From Reinekea forsetii (lineage in GTDB: Bacteria > Pseudomonadota > Gammaproteobacteria > Pseudomonadales > Natronospirillaceae), in contig NZ_JAHKPH010000014.1 in NCBI RefSeq assembly GCF_018860385.1, positions 1-64,000 on the forward strand: a stretch of 64,000 nt of DNA. Direction: 5' to 3'. The notes beneath the pieces were generated by a model. The model was not told the DNA's origin. It was given only the letters and a program-made list of their open reading frames with translations, and did not search any database. Both the position numbers and the translations under genes were made by a program. This document shows positions 56,388-64,000 of this stretch, one piece after another (the stretch's first letter is position 1; every line of letters begins with the position of its first letter).

Positions 56388-56430
56388 GCTTTCATTATAT
56401 CGCAACAGGGTTAAAGAGGCACTTTCAACT

Positions 56431-57195
56431 ATGCAAACGCAACCCCCCAAAACGATAGGTGAGGCTGCAAAGTTTTGCCACGTCAGTGTTAAAACGCTGC
56501 GCCACTACGATGCCATTAGTCTATTAAAGCCCAGTGTTAGATCGCAGGCAAATTACAGACTTTACACTCAATCCGATCTCGAGAAACTGCATAGCATTTT
56601 GGTGTATCGAGCCTTGGGTTTAAGTTTAAAACAAGTCGGTGAAATCTTAGCGGCCGATGGTTTGTCTAAGATTGCACTACTTCAGCAGCAATACAGTGAT
56701 TTAGAGCAACACATCGACCGACTCACGCACATAAAGTCGACCGTTAAAGAGATGATCCAAAAGGAGACGACCCCAATGAAAGACAAACAGTTTGATGCCT
56801 TTAAAGGTTTTGATCCCGATCAGTATGAAGCAGAGACAAAAGAGAAATGGGGTCACACTGAGGCTTACAAAGAATCTAAAAAAAGAACACAGCACTACAG
56901 CAAGGACGATTGGGAGCAATACAATAAAAAAGTAGATGCATTAAACCAAACATTGGCCGAGCATTTAAAGCAAGGCTTGCCGAGTGATGACTCGCAGGTT
57001 ATTGAGACAGCCGAAAATATGCGGCTGTTAATAGATCAATGGTTTTACCCTTGCTCAAAAGTAATGCACGCCAACCTTGGGCAAATGTATACCATGGATG
57101 AGCGCTTTACGGCGTACTATGAAAGCATTCACCCTGGTTTAGCCAATTACTTAATGCATGCAACCCAAGCCAATCTTCAACACTCTCCCGAGTAG
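56431..57195 (+). CDS. MerR-family regulator with TipAS domain
   Basis: 254 residues. The MerR DNA-binding domain (about 10-78: IGEAAKFCHVSVKTLRHYDA and YRLYTQSDLEKLHSILVYRA) leads by a coiled coil (about 85-125) to a TipAS-type effector-binding domain (about 130-245). TipA-like proteins bind thiopeptides and other compounds and activate their own promoters. ATG at 56431 is chosen to keep the MerR domain at the N-terminus; the frame is open further up. A long internal sequence also fits a separate TipAS-only product, as in TipAS, starting at MKDKQFDAFKGFD. Confidence 0.9.
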   Translation: MQTQPPKTIGEAAKFCHVSVKTLRHYDAISLLKPSVRSQANYRLYTQSDLEKLHSILVYRALGLSLKQVGEILAADGLSKIALLQQQYSDLEQHIDRLTHIKSTVKEMIQKETTPMKDKQFDAFKGFDPDQYEAETKEKWGHTEAYKESKKRTQHYSKDDWEQYNKKVDALNQTLAEHLKQGLPSDDSQVIETAENMRLLIDQWFYPCSKVMHANLGQMYTMDERFTAYYESIHPGLANYLMHATQANLQHSPE

Positions 57196-57205
57196 GCTTT
57201 AAACA

Positions 57206-57901
57206 CTAGGGTGCTAATGCGAACTCTACGGCCATTTGCGCATGAATGGCTGTAGTATCATAAAGCTTTACGGGTGTATGGCGTTGGTTGACCAACATGG
57301 CTATTTCTGTGCAGCCTTCTATAACGCATTGTGCACCTTGATCGGCCAACGCTTGAATAATTCGTATATATTGCTCGCGAGATTGATCATTTATTTGACC
57401 CAAGCAGAGCTCTTCATAGATTACTTTATGCACCAACTCGCGATCGGTTTTATTGGGTGTTATCACCGTTAATCCGTATTTTTCTTTTAACCGACCGATA
57501 TAAAAATCATCTTCCATTGAAAACTTGGTGCCTAAAAAGCCAACTGTAGTATGACCATCGTTAATAATGGCCTGCGCAGTGGCATCGGCTAAATGCAATA
57601 GTGGGATACTGACCGCAGCGTCGACCTCTGGAGCCACTTTGTGCATCGTATTTGTGCAAATCAAAATAAAATCGGCCCCTGCCCTTTCGATATTTTTAGC
57701 ACTTTCGACCAACACATCAGCGGTACCTTGCCAGTTATTTGAATGTTGCATTTCCATCACTGGATGAAAATCTAAGCTGTCTAATACTAATCGAGCACTG
57801 TGGTGCCCGCCTAAGGCTTGCTTGGTCAACTCGTTTATTTGCCGGTAATACAATTCAGTGGATTCCCAACTCATGCCACCGATTAAGCCAATTTTTTTCA
57901 T
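57206..57901 (-). CDS. Aspartate/glutamate racemase family protein
   Basis: 231 residues. N-terminal KKIGLIGGMSWESTELYYR and the two catalytic cysteine regions ILICTNTMHK and VIEGCTEIAM identify the cofactor-independent Asp/Glu racemase superfamily (YgeA-like). It interconverts L- and D-aspartate or glutamate. ATG at 57901 gives the usual N-terminus and has GGATG upstream; the frame is open six codons further. It converges on the MerR gene. Confidence 0.88.
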   Translation of the reverse strand: MKKIGLIGGMSWESTELYYRQINELTKQALGGHHSARLVLDSLDFHPVMEMQHSNNWQGTADVLVESAKNIERAGADFILICTNTMHKVAPEVDAAVSIPLLHLADATAQAIINDGHTTVGFLGTKFSMEDDFYIGRLKEKYGLTVITPNKTDRELVHKVIYEELCLGQINDQSREQYIRIIQALADQGAQCVIEGCTEIAMLVNQRHTPVKLYDTTAIHAQMAVEFALAP

Positions 57902-58023
57902 CACAAAGCATCCATTCATCTCAAAGCGCTAAGATAACCCATGCGGATTTTATTTAGCAATTCATTTTGATTCTAACGCTAGTTTGGCTATGATCAATGT
58001 ACTCTCACATTCAAAGGCTTATT

Positions 58024-58524
58024 ATGACCTTGCTTACAAATATTACTCGAGTCATTGCTGTTAGTGCCGTCGCGCTTTTGTTGGCCAGCTGCGCTTCTAT
58101 TCCGCCGGTCTCGAATGACACAGGCATGTTATTTATACCCATTAAATATTCAAAAGAAACAACCGGAAAACCATTTGTAAAATATCGTGTTGTATTTAGC
58201 GATGGGACAGTGACTTATTTGCACGCCGATAAAAGCTATGGTCTTGTCAAAAACTTAAAGCCTGGTCAATACAAAGTAGAGTACTTTGAATCTATGTATA
58301 TCGAGAGTGGCCAGTTAATGGAAGATCGAAAAACGAACCTAACTTTTACCATTGAGGCGGGAGAAATTACTACCTCTGATAACTGGTTAAGAGTTCGGTT
58401 ATATAAAAAGCCAAACGCCTATTATCAACAAGGTTACTTTGAACGCATGACCCAAACTGAAAAGCAATCGAAAATGAAAGAGTTTTCAGCGAACAATGAC
58501 CTTTCTGGCTGGGTGCTCCAATAA
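58024..58524 (+). CDS. Putative lipoprotein, unknown function
   Basis: 166 residues. A signal sequence with lipobox LLASCAS (Cys about 23) lipid-anchors it. The mature part alternates beta strands (VKYRVVFSDGTVTYL, AGEITTSDNWLRVRLY) and is rich in tyrosine and lysine; no domain recognised. ATG at 58024 has AAAGGC upstream; an ATG nine codons further up would add a non-signal stretch. It converges on the PP-loop gene. Confidence 0.65.
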   Translation: MTLLTNITRVIAVSAVALLLASCASIPPVSNDTGMLFIPIKYSKETTGKPFVKYRVVFSDGTVTYLHADKSYGLVKNLKPGQYKVEYFESMYIESGQLMEDRKTNLTFTIEAGEITTSDNWLRVRLYKKPNAYYQQGYFERMTQTEKQSKMKEFSANNDLSGWVLQ

Positions 58525-58545
58525 ATAATAAATGGCTAATCTTGC

Positions 58546-59226
58546 TTAAGAATCGTTGAGATTAGCCAAGCTGACATCGGCAAAAACAAAGCCATCACGC
58601 TCAACCACTTCACCGGCTTTTACTTTTATGTTTGTCTCAAACATAGGCCCTTGATAGACAAAGGTATGAAATTCACCGTTCTCTCCACATGGGTCTACAC
58701 CATTGGGTAAGTCAGCTATAAATTGATGATTGTACTCTCGCCCTACAAAGCGTTTATCTAACACTTTAGGGTCAATACAGGTCACAATCGCTTTTACACC
58801 GCCTTGAATCATCTCGTTTGCCAATTCAGTGGTATCTTTTTGCCACAAGGGAAAAACAGGGTTAATGCCTGTGTTTTTTAAATTATCAATCCGATACTGC
58901 CGAACATCTTCTAAAAATAAATCACCAAAGCATAAATACTCAACGCCTTTTTCAACTAACGCATCGTTTGCTTTTTGCATAACCTCTAAGTATTGCTCGT
59001 TATTGCATGGGTAAGGAATTTCTAACAGTTGAAGCGGCAAATTCAACGCAGCAGCTTGGCGTTGTAACAGCTCAATACGAACTGCATGCATGGCTGTGCG
59101 CTTAAACTGAGCATTCACCGTACATAAAATGCCTTGTATCGACACACTTGAATCTTGTTGCAACTGGTAGGTTGCCCATGCCGAATCTTTACCGGTACTC
59201 CATGAAATGTACGTAGGCTTTTGCAT
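58546..59226 (-). CDS. Dph6-like ATP-PPase (PP-loop) protein
   Basis: 226 residues. The PP-loop SWSTGKDSAW at the N-terminus binds ATP, and EYLCFGDLFLEDVRQYRI and the later DPCGENGEFHTF are hallmarks of the diphthine-ammonia ligase-like (ATP_bind_4) family. Eukaryotic Dph6 amidates diphthine, but bacteria lack diphthamide, so the bacterial substrate is unknown. AGGAAAC precedes the ATG. The next 310 bases (59,227-59,536) hold no gene. Confidence 0.85.
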   Translation of the reverse strand: MQKPTYISWSTGKDSAWATYQLQQDSSVSIQGILCTVNAQFKRTAMHAVRIELLQRQAAALNLPLQLLEIPYPCNNEQYLEVMQKANDALVEKGVEYLCFGDLFLEDVRQYRIDNLKNTGINPVFPLWQKDTTELANEMIQGGVKAIVTCIDPKVLDKRFVGREYNHQFIADLPNGVDPCGENGEFHTFVYQGPMFETNIKVKAGEVVERDGFVFADVSLANLNDS

Positions 59227-59536
59227 GATGAAGTTTCCTTTAGATTTTTTTTGCCCAGCTGGTCTGGTTTATCAACTAGAGATTCGAATTGAATAGCATA
59301 AAAGCCAAATGCCAGATAGTCGACACTGTTTCGCCTAAGTGGCGATTGTTTAACGTCAATTTAAGATAATACGCCAACATATCAACACCATAAAGCCACC
59401 ACGGTATAAATTTTTTGACCTACCTTTATAGACGGAGGCTCCACTAAGCAAATGCCTAACAAGTTTTACCTCTATAGGAGTGTAGGCGTTTAACACATGA
59501 GCCGATTTTAAAAATGGTATTAAAAAGGCTAAGCCT

Positions 59537-62002
59537 ATGAAACTTGTAAAAACGTTAGGAATGATTTCTTCTGCTTCAATTTTAGTTGCTTGTGGCGGCG
59601 GTAGCGGAAGCGGGGGCGATGTCAGCGATGCCGTCTCTATTGCATTAACTGGCAGCGCCGCGCTGCCGAATCAAATGGCTTTGGTGACGCCATCTGATGA
59701 CAGTGAACGATCGTTGCAGCGATCTTTAGGGCAGCGTGAAGTTTATAATACGTCGAATTATGCAGGCAGCAGCGACTACGCTAAATCACATCAAAACCTT
59801 TACGTTTGGCTCGATGCCGTTGAACCCATTTCATTTATTGATGATTTCTTATGTTTTACTGGGCAAACAAAACCCTTAGCTATGTTGGGCGAGGGTGACT
59901 ATGTTGCTTGGGCCGATGCTGGCCGTTGCTTTGATGAAAACGATGGCTCCGATCAGCAGCAAGGCAGTGGTAGCTCAGATCAGGTGCCTAGCTACGTTAC
60001 AATCGTCGCAAATTCTAGCCAAAATAGCGCAACGGATCCTTTAGTACTCAACGCTTGGATAGAAGATTACAGCGGCCAGTCAGGTGAAGGCGGTGGCCCC
60101 GATGCTATTAAACTTTTAGGTACCGTTTCTAAGACACCAACCGATGACAATCCGTTTGGTGTATTTACATTGACTTATGGTTTGCTTCCAAACTTAAACA
60201 GTACTCAATCAGACAGTACGGGTTATGGCGAAGTGACTTCGTCTGAAACCAGCGATGGTGGCGCGTCATTTACGCTTTATCAATTGGATAGCCGACAAGA
60301 GCAAAGCCAAACGGTTGAATGTACAACCACTGCGTCTGTTGATTACAACGATGCAACCGAGGAAGGCTTAGCTCGAACCGCTCGTCAATGCTACATCGAA
60401 AATACGAATACCCTAATTGCTGATCACAGCGGAGCGTTTGCGCTAGCGGTCAATGATACTTACGTTCATATGGCAAAGGCTTCGACCACGGCAGGCTTAT
60501 CGTCGCCGGATGAAGAAACTTGCTTGTTACGAAACGAATTTACTGAAGTCGCTTGGAACTACGGTTTGTTCAATAAATCTACAGGTGCTGAAGTGGCCAT
60601 TAATTCGGGCATGCAACTCAAAGTAGACGCCGATGGCGATGGCTCAGGTAACGATGCAAACGGTTTTGAATCTTGGGGGCATATTGGCTATCACGGCAGC
60701 TGGCGTGAAGATGGCCAAGCGTTTGCGAACAATGAAAACGTAGAACGCGCAACTTGGGATGGCAGCACAGGCGAGCAGTACACGGTGAAAGTTGCTCCGG
60801 GTCGCTTAGTGAAAAACACGGTAGAGTCGGTGAATTTATCGGCTTTAGCAGGGGTCTCTTTTAATACGCATATTTATGAAGGCGATACTCACTTGCTTGC
60901 ATCTGCTACAGACTTTAATGGCGATTTAGATGAAACCGACAGTCTAGAACTTGTCATTGAGGTAAACGGAACTAACGATGGATTTGAAGTTGTTGGCATT
61001 CAAGATGGCTGGGGAGATAGCGGTCCTCAGATTACCAATGTTAGCCCTGCTGTCGCCATTAATTTAAATGCGGATCGTATGCTGTATCTTTGGTCTAACC
61101 AGTTAGGCGGCAACGTTAAATACAAATCTAACTCTTCCTCATTAAAACTGTTTGCTCGCTCTTACGTAAACGGCAGTGAAACAGGGTCTGGTGAATTATT
61201 TGACAGCACAGCCTCAGCTGACTTGGTGTGTGTTGAGCGCTGCTTAAAAGCGGATGTGTCTAAGGCCGATTTAGCGGGTGATTGGGACGCCGTTTTTGAT
61301 ACAGATGCACAAACTGTTGTGAATTACGATTTCACGCAAAGTGGCTTAACCTTAGTATCAAATGGTGGCACGAACGCCATTGGTTATGCTTCGGATGTGA
61401 CTTCTTCAGACGTTGAAAGCAGCCAAAATTGGCAGTGGGGCTTAGAGACTGGACCGATGGTACCAGCTGGCTCGGGTATTACCACAGCTCAAGGCTTCTA
61501 TAATGCACTTGAAAATAATACGCTTACTGAATTCTACCACTGGGAAACTGGCATGAATGCTTGGCAACAGCAAGTTGTACTCGTAGACCAAAACAGCGAA
61601 GCGGTCGCTTTTGACCAACCTATTGCGTTCAAATACACCCACGAGCAAGCCAACGATCGTAATAACAGTTCTGCGCACAACGGCGCCGTATTCTTCCTAG
61701 AGTATGGTGGCAAGGGTCAACTTCATGGCTTACCGTGGGAGGGCTCAGAAAATGGCTGGAACCCTATCTTAAGCCTTGCTGATGGCACAATCATGGGCGG
61801 CAATGACCAATACGTTATTAAAGCGTTGGATGTAGAGCAGAAGATGGCCACTACGGCGTTGTCGAATTGTTCTGCACTGCCGTTGACGGAACCGTCACAA
61901 GCGGTACCTACTAGCATTGCCCAAGCCGTCTTTAACATTGGCGCTATGCCGAATGTTGGAGATCAACCACCGGCAGTGATCGACGGAGAAGTTGTCGAAT
62001 AG
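59537..62002 (+). CDS. Large lipoprotein with Gly/Ser linker, unknown function
   Basis: 821 residues. A signal sequence with lipobox LVACGGG (Cys about 19) is followed by a Gly/Ser-rich tether GGGSGSGGD. The rest is Asp/Asn/Thr/Ser-rich and beta-like, with a D-rich calcium-binding-like loop DADGDGSGND near 364-373 and scattered paired cysteines. I recognise no enzyme motif. It is probably an outer-membrane surface lipoprotein. AAGGCTAAGCCT precedes the ATG; a strong terminator follows. Confidence 0.7.
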   Translation: MKLVKTLGMISSASILVACGGGSGSGGDVSDAVSIALTGSAALPNQMALVTPSDDSERSLQRSLGQREVYNTSNYAGSSDYAKSHQNLYVWLDAVEPISFIDDFLCFTGQTKPLAMLGEGDYVAWADAGRCFDENDGSDQQQGSGSSDQVPSYVTIVANSSQNSATDPLVLNAWIEDYSGQSGEGGGPDAIKLLGTVSKTPTDDNPFGVFTLTYGLLPNLNSTQSDSTGYGEVTSSETSDGGASFTLYQLDSRQEQSQTVECTTTASVDYNDATEEGLARTARQCYIENTNTLIADHSGAFALAVNDTYVHMAKASTTAGLSSPDEETCLLRNEFTEVAWNYGLFNKSTGAEVAINSGMQLKVDADGDGSGNDANGFESWGHIGYHGSWREDGQAFANNENVERATWDGSTGEQYTVKVAPGRLVKNTVESVNLSALAGVSFNTHIYEGDTHLLASATDFNGDLDETDSLELVIEVNGTNDGFEVVGIQDGWGDSGPQITNVSPAVAINLNADRMLYLWSNQLGGNVKYKSNSSSLKLFARSYVNGSETGSGELFDSTASADLVCVERCLKADVSKADLAGDWDAVFDTDAQTVVNYDFTQSGLTLVSNGGTNAIGYASDVTSSDVESSQNWQWGLETGPMVPAGSGITTAQGFYNALENNTLTEFYHWETGMNAWQQQVVLVDQNSEAVAFDQPIAFKYTHEQANDRNNSSAHNGAVFFLEYGGKGQLHGLPWEGSENGWNPILSLADGTIMGGNDQYVIKALDVEQKMATTALSNCSALPLTEPSQAVPTSIAQAVFNIGAMPNVGDQPPAVIDGEVVE

Positions 62003-62023
62003 CCCGAAAACTACTTTTTTAAT

Positions 62024-62064
62024 AAAGCCAGCGCCGCTTGAGAAAGCCGCGCTGGCTTTTTTTG
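62024..62064 (+). terminator. Rho-independent terminator after the 821-residue lipoprotein
   Basis: AGCCAGCGC (62026-62034) pairs with GCGCTGGCT (62049-62057) across a 14-base loop, followed by T7. It lies 24 bases after the stop codon. Confidence 0.9.
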
Positions 62065-62146
62065 TTTTGGTTCTCACTTTACAATCAGGTTCGATTCAGG
62101 CTTGAATCTGCTAAACTAAGGTGGATTATTCTAATAGGTTGTATTC

Positions 62147-63364
62147 ATGACATTTGCTTCATTTGGCTTAGCACCTGCACTATTAAAAGCAGTTGAGGCT
62201 AAGGGCTACCAACAGCCAACGCCCATTCAATCGTCAGCCATTCCTGAGATTTTAAACAAACACGATGTGATGGCCGGGGCACAAACAGGTACCGGTAAAA
62301 CGGCCGCCTTCGCCCTGCCCATTTTACATCGGCTGCACGAGACCAACAGTGACCACTCCTTGGTTAAAGCCTTGGTGCTTGCGCCCACTCGCGAGCTGGC
62401 TCAACAAGTGAGCCAAAGCTTTTCATTTTATGGCCAACATACCCATCATAAAGTGGTCATGGCATATGGTGGCGTTAGTATCAACAATCAGTTAAGCGCC
62501 CTCGAACAAGGCGTCGATATACTTGTAGCCACGCCTGGGCGTTTGTTAGATTTGCTTTCTCGAAAAGCCGTAGATTTATCAGCGCTTGAATTTTTAGTGT
62601 TAGATGAAGCCGACCGGATGCTCGACATGGGTTTTATAGACGATATAAAACGCATCTTAAAATCAGTACCCAGCACCCGACAAACTCTCCTATTTTCAGC
62701 CACCTTTGATGATGCGATCTTTAAATTAAGCCAAGGGTTATTGCAAGACCCAAAACTCATTGAAGTGGACCAGCGAAATGCCGCAGCGAGCCAAGTAGAG
62801 CAAATAGCCTACGAAGTTGATAAACATAAAAAACGTGAAATAACCTCTTACTTAATTGGCTCCAACAACTGGCAACAGGTTTTAATTTTTACACGCACGA
62901 AAGCAGGTGCCGATACACTAGCGAAAGAAATGTGCAAAGACGGTTTAAAAACACAATCAATACACGGAGATAAATCCCAAGGGGCTCGTGAACGCGCCTT
63001 AGCCGATTTTAAAAATGGCAGCATTCGTGCGCTGGTTGCAACTGATGTCGCCAGCCGAGGTTTAGATATTGCTCAACTTAAATATGTTATTAACTACGAG
63101 TTGCCTCACAATGCTGAAGACTATATTCATCGAATCGGTCGCACGGGTCGAGCAGGCGAAACAGGTAAAGCGATTACCCTGCTAAGTGCCGATGAAAATT
63201 GGTTGCTCGATGAAGTTCATAAAATTTTAGATACTCGATTACTTCAGCAATGGCTACCCGGGTACGAGCCGGATTTAGATCAAAATTTTTCGCCCGAAAA
63301 GCCCAAAAAATCTAAACGCGGCAATAGCGGAAGCCATCGAAAATCAAGAAGACCACGTCGATAA
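62147..63364 (+). CDS. rhlE: DEAD-box RNA helicase, RhlE-like
   Basis: 405 residues. Q motif GYQQPTPIQSSAIPEIL, Walker A AGAQTGTGKTAAF, motif Ia APTRELAQQ, VLDEADRMLDMGF (motif II), LFSATFDD (motif III) and HRIGRTGRAG (motif VI) are all intact, followed by a short basic C-tail (KPKKSKRGNSGSHRKSRRPR). RhlE proteins remodel rRNA and mRNA at low temperature. The short basic tail argues for RhlE over the longer DbpA/SrmB types. Confidence 0.9.
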   Translation: MTFASFGLAPALLKAVEAKGYQQPTPIQSSAIPEILNKHDVMAGAQTGTGKTAAFALPILHRLHETNSDHSLVKALVLAPTRELAQQVSQSFSFYGQHTHHKVVMAYGGVSINNQLSALEQGVDILVATPGRLLDLLSRKAVDLSALEFLVLDEADRMLDMGFIDDIKRILKSVPSTRQTLLFSATFDDAIFKLSQGLLQDPKLIEVDQRNAAASQVEQIAYEVDKHKKREITSYLIGSNNWQQVLIFTRTKAGADTLAKEMCKDGLKTQSIHGDKSQGARERALADFKNGSIRALVATDVASRGLDIAQLKYVINYELPHNAEDYIHRIGRTGRAGETGKAITLLSADENWLLDEVHKILDTRLLQQWLPGYEPDLDQNFSPEKPKKSKRGNSGSHRKSRRPRR

Positions 63365-63380
63365 GGCATACGGAGGCCAT

Positions 63381-63695
63381 ATGAAAACCATCTTTCTCAT
63401 TTTATTAATATCCTTGAGCATAGCTACGCATGCCGAACCGCTAAGTAACTTAGCCTCAGTTGAAGATGGTTTAAAATCAACAAACCTTGATAATGTTTCT
63501 GATGATTATATAAGGCTGACGTTAAATGTTGGGTCTTACCAAACCGCAAGCGCAATAAAAAATGCGGTTGAATCTTGGTTAGGCCCCGACATGGTGATAG
63601 TTGAAAGCGTTTCCTTGTTAAAAATTCAAGCGCCGAGAGACAGTACTGCGAGAGTAGAATTTTTGAGTGCGTTATTGAACTTGGATATTCAATAA
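63381..63695 (+). CDS. Small secreted protein, unknown function
   Basis: 104 residues with a signal peptide (MKTIFLILLISLSIATHA). The mature part has a repeated hydrophobic-polar pattern and no cysteine pair; no family recognised. CGGAGGCCAT before the ATG is a very strong ribosome binding site. It starts 16 bases after the helicase gene and may be cotranscribed with it. Confidence 0.6.
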   Translation: MKTIFLILLISLSIATHAEPLSNLASVEDGLKSTNLDNVSDDYIRLTLNVGSYQTASAIKNAVESWLGPDMVIVESVSLLKIQAPRDSTARVEFLSALLNLDIQ

Positions 63696-63710
63696 CGCTA
63701 TAAAGATGCT

Positions 63711-64000
63711 TTATTCTTGCGCGCTGCTGAGCTCTTCTTCAGTTTGCTCCGGCTGCTCTTTGGGAAGACTGATAATAAAGGTAGTGCCTTCGCCTTCGAC
63801 ACTGTCAACTTCAACATTTCCATTGTGTCGCTCAATGATCGATTGAGTAATGGCTAAACCAATACCCGTTCCTTTTCCAATGCCTTTGGTGGTAAAGAAA
63901 GGGTCAAAAATTTTACGCTTAACTTCTTCGCTCATCCCCTTGCCATTATCCGAAATAGAGACAACGATGTTGTCAGCATCGGCGGTGGTCTTAACGCCTA
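63711..64000 (-). CDS. Sensor histidine kinase, C-terminal fragment
   Basis: The minus-strand frame runs open to the window edge, so the gene is partial. Visible are the HATPase_c G1 box VSISDNGKGM, F box DPFFTTK, G2 box KGTGIGLAI and a C-terminal SLPKEQPEQTEEELSS tail. It is the ATP-binding half of a sensor kinase; the sensor part lies outside the window. Confidence 0.9.
   Translation of the reverse strand, partial: GVKTTADADNIVVSISDNGKGMSEEVKRKIFDPFFTTKGIGKGTGIGLAITQSIIERHNGNVEVDSVEGEGTTFIISLPKEQPEQTEEELSSAQE

Noticed and set aside
56344-56430. Longer N-terminus for the MerR protein
   Set aside because: It would run through the predicted promoter and dyad, and MerR proteins start directly at the helix-turn-helix.
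59449-59492. attC-like site (GCCTAAC ... TAGGCG)
   Set aside because: The left core GCCTAAC fits RYYYAAC, but the right end reads GTGTAGGC rather than GTTRRRY, the site is only about 40 bases, and there is no integrase or cassette array.

Overview
The window is chromosomal DNA of a marine-type gammaproteobacterium, probably of the Oceanospirillales/Pseudomonadales branch. I infer this from the near-standard S10-spc-alpha ribosomal block with gammaproteobacterial protein lengths, from the block pilT/pilU | yggS-proC-yggT-metX-metW-DUF4426-rdgB-hemW (an order I know from Pseudomonas), from class Ia nrdAB, and from DUF3391/HD-GYP and PilT/PilU proteins. The base composition is moderate. No rRNA, tRNA, CRISPR array, intact insertion sequence or prophage is visible.

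Layout. (1) 1-13,990, minus strand: 28 genes from rpsJ to rplQ, including secY, rpoA and the 38-residue rpmJ. A consensus sigma-70 promoter lies 62 bases before rpsJ, an alpha-operon-type pseudoknot leader precedes rpsM, a hairpin sits between rplN and rplX, and a terminator follows rplQ. The str genes (rpsL, rpsG, fusA, tuf) are not upstream. (2) 14.1-28 kb: a degenerate HD-GYP protein, cardiolipin synthase, nrdAB under a cobalamin riboswitch, a YcbL-like metallo-beta-lactamase-fold hydrolase, an alpha/beta hydrolase, a lipoprotein, a GMC oxidoreductase, and pilT-pilU. (3) 27.97-36.4 kb, plus strand: a compact housekeeping run, yggS-proC-yggT-metX-metW-DUF4426-rdgB-hemW-waaA-ppiC-HAD. (4) 36.4-46.4 kb: a LysR regulator, a tandem ~150-bp intergenic repeat, a CurA-like reductase, a decayed SRPBCC/VOC gene pair, katG, an M14-type peptidase, a large secreted gluzincin with a probable C-terminal beta-barrel, and a YCII protein. 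(5) 46.7-50.9 kb: a three-gene signalling unit (membrane PAS histidine kinase, single-domain receiver, receiver-GGDEF). (6) 51.1-64 kb: a very long subtilase with unexpected membrane segments between propeptide and catalytic domain, an SPOUT methyltransferase, a CWC cysteine-rich protein, an RsuA-type pseudouridine synthase, a MerR-TipAS regulator with a textbook MerR promoter, an aspartate racemase, lipoproteins, a Dph6-like PP-loop protein, a RhlE-like helicase and the 3' end of a histidine kinase.

Functional picture. Most of the window is core metabolism and growth: translation, deoxynucleotide synthesis, methionine and proline synthesis, heme/LPS maturation and nucleotide-pool cleaning. 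Surface motility (PilT/PilU) and cyclic-di-GMP-type signalling (GGDEF and HD-GYP) appear in separate places. I see no unmistakably new defence or mobile system. The strongest items for a second look are the cobalamin riboswitch on a B12-independent reductase, the ribosomal leaders, the MerR promoter, the mid-protein membrane segments in the subtilase, the gluzincin-barrel protein, the kinase/receiver/GGDEF cassette and the tandem intergenic repeat.
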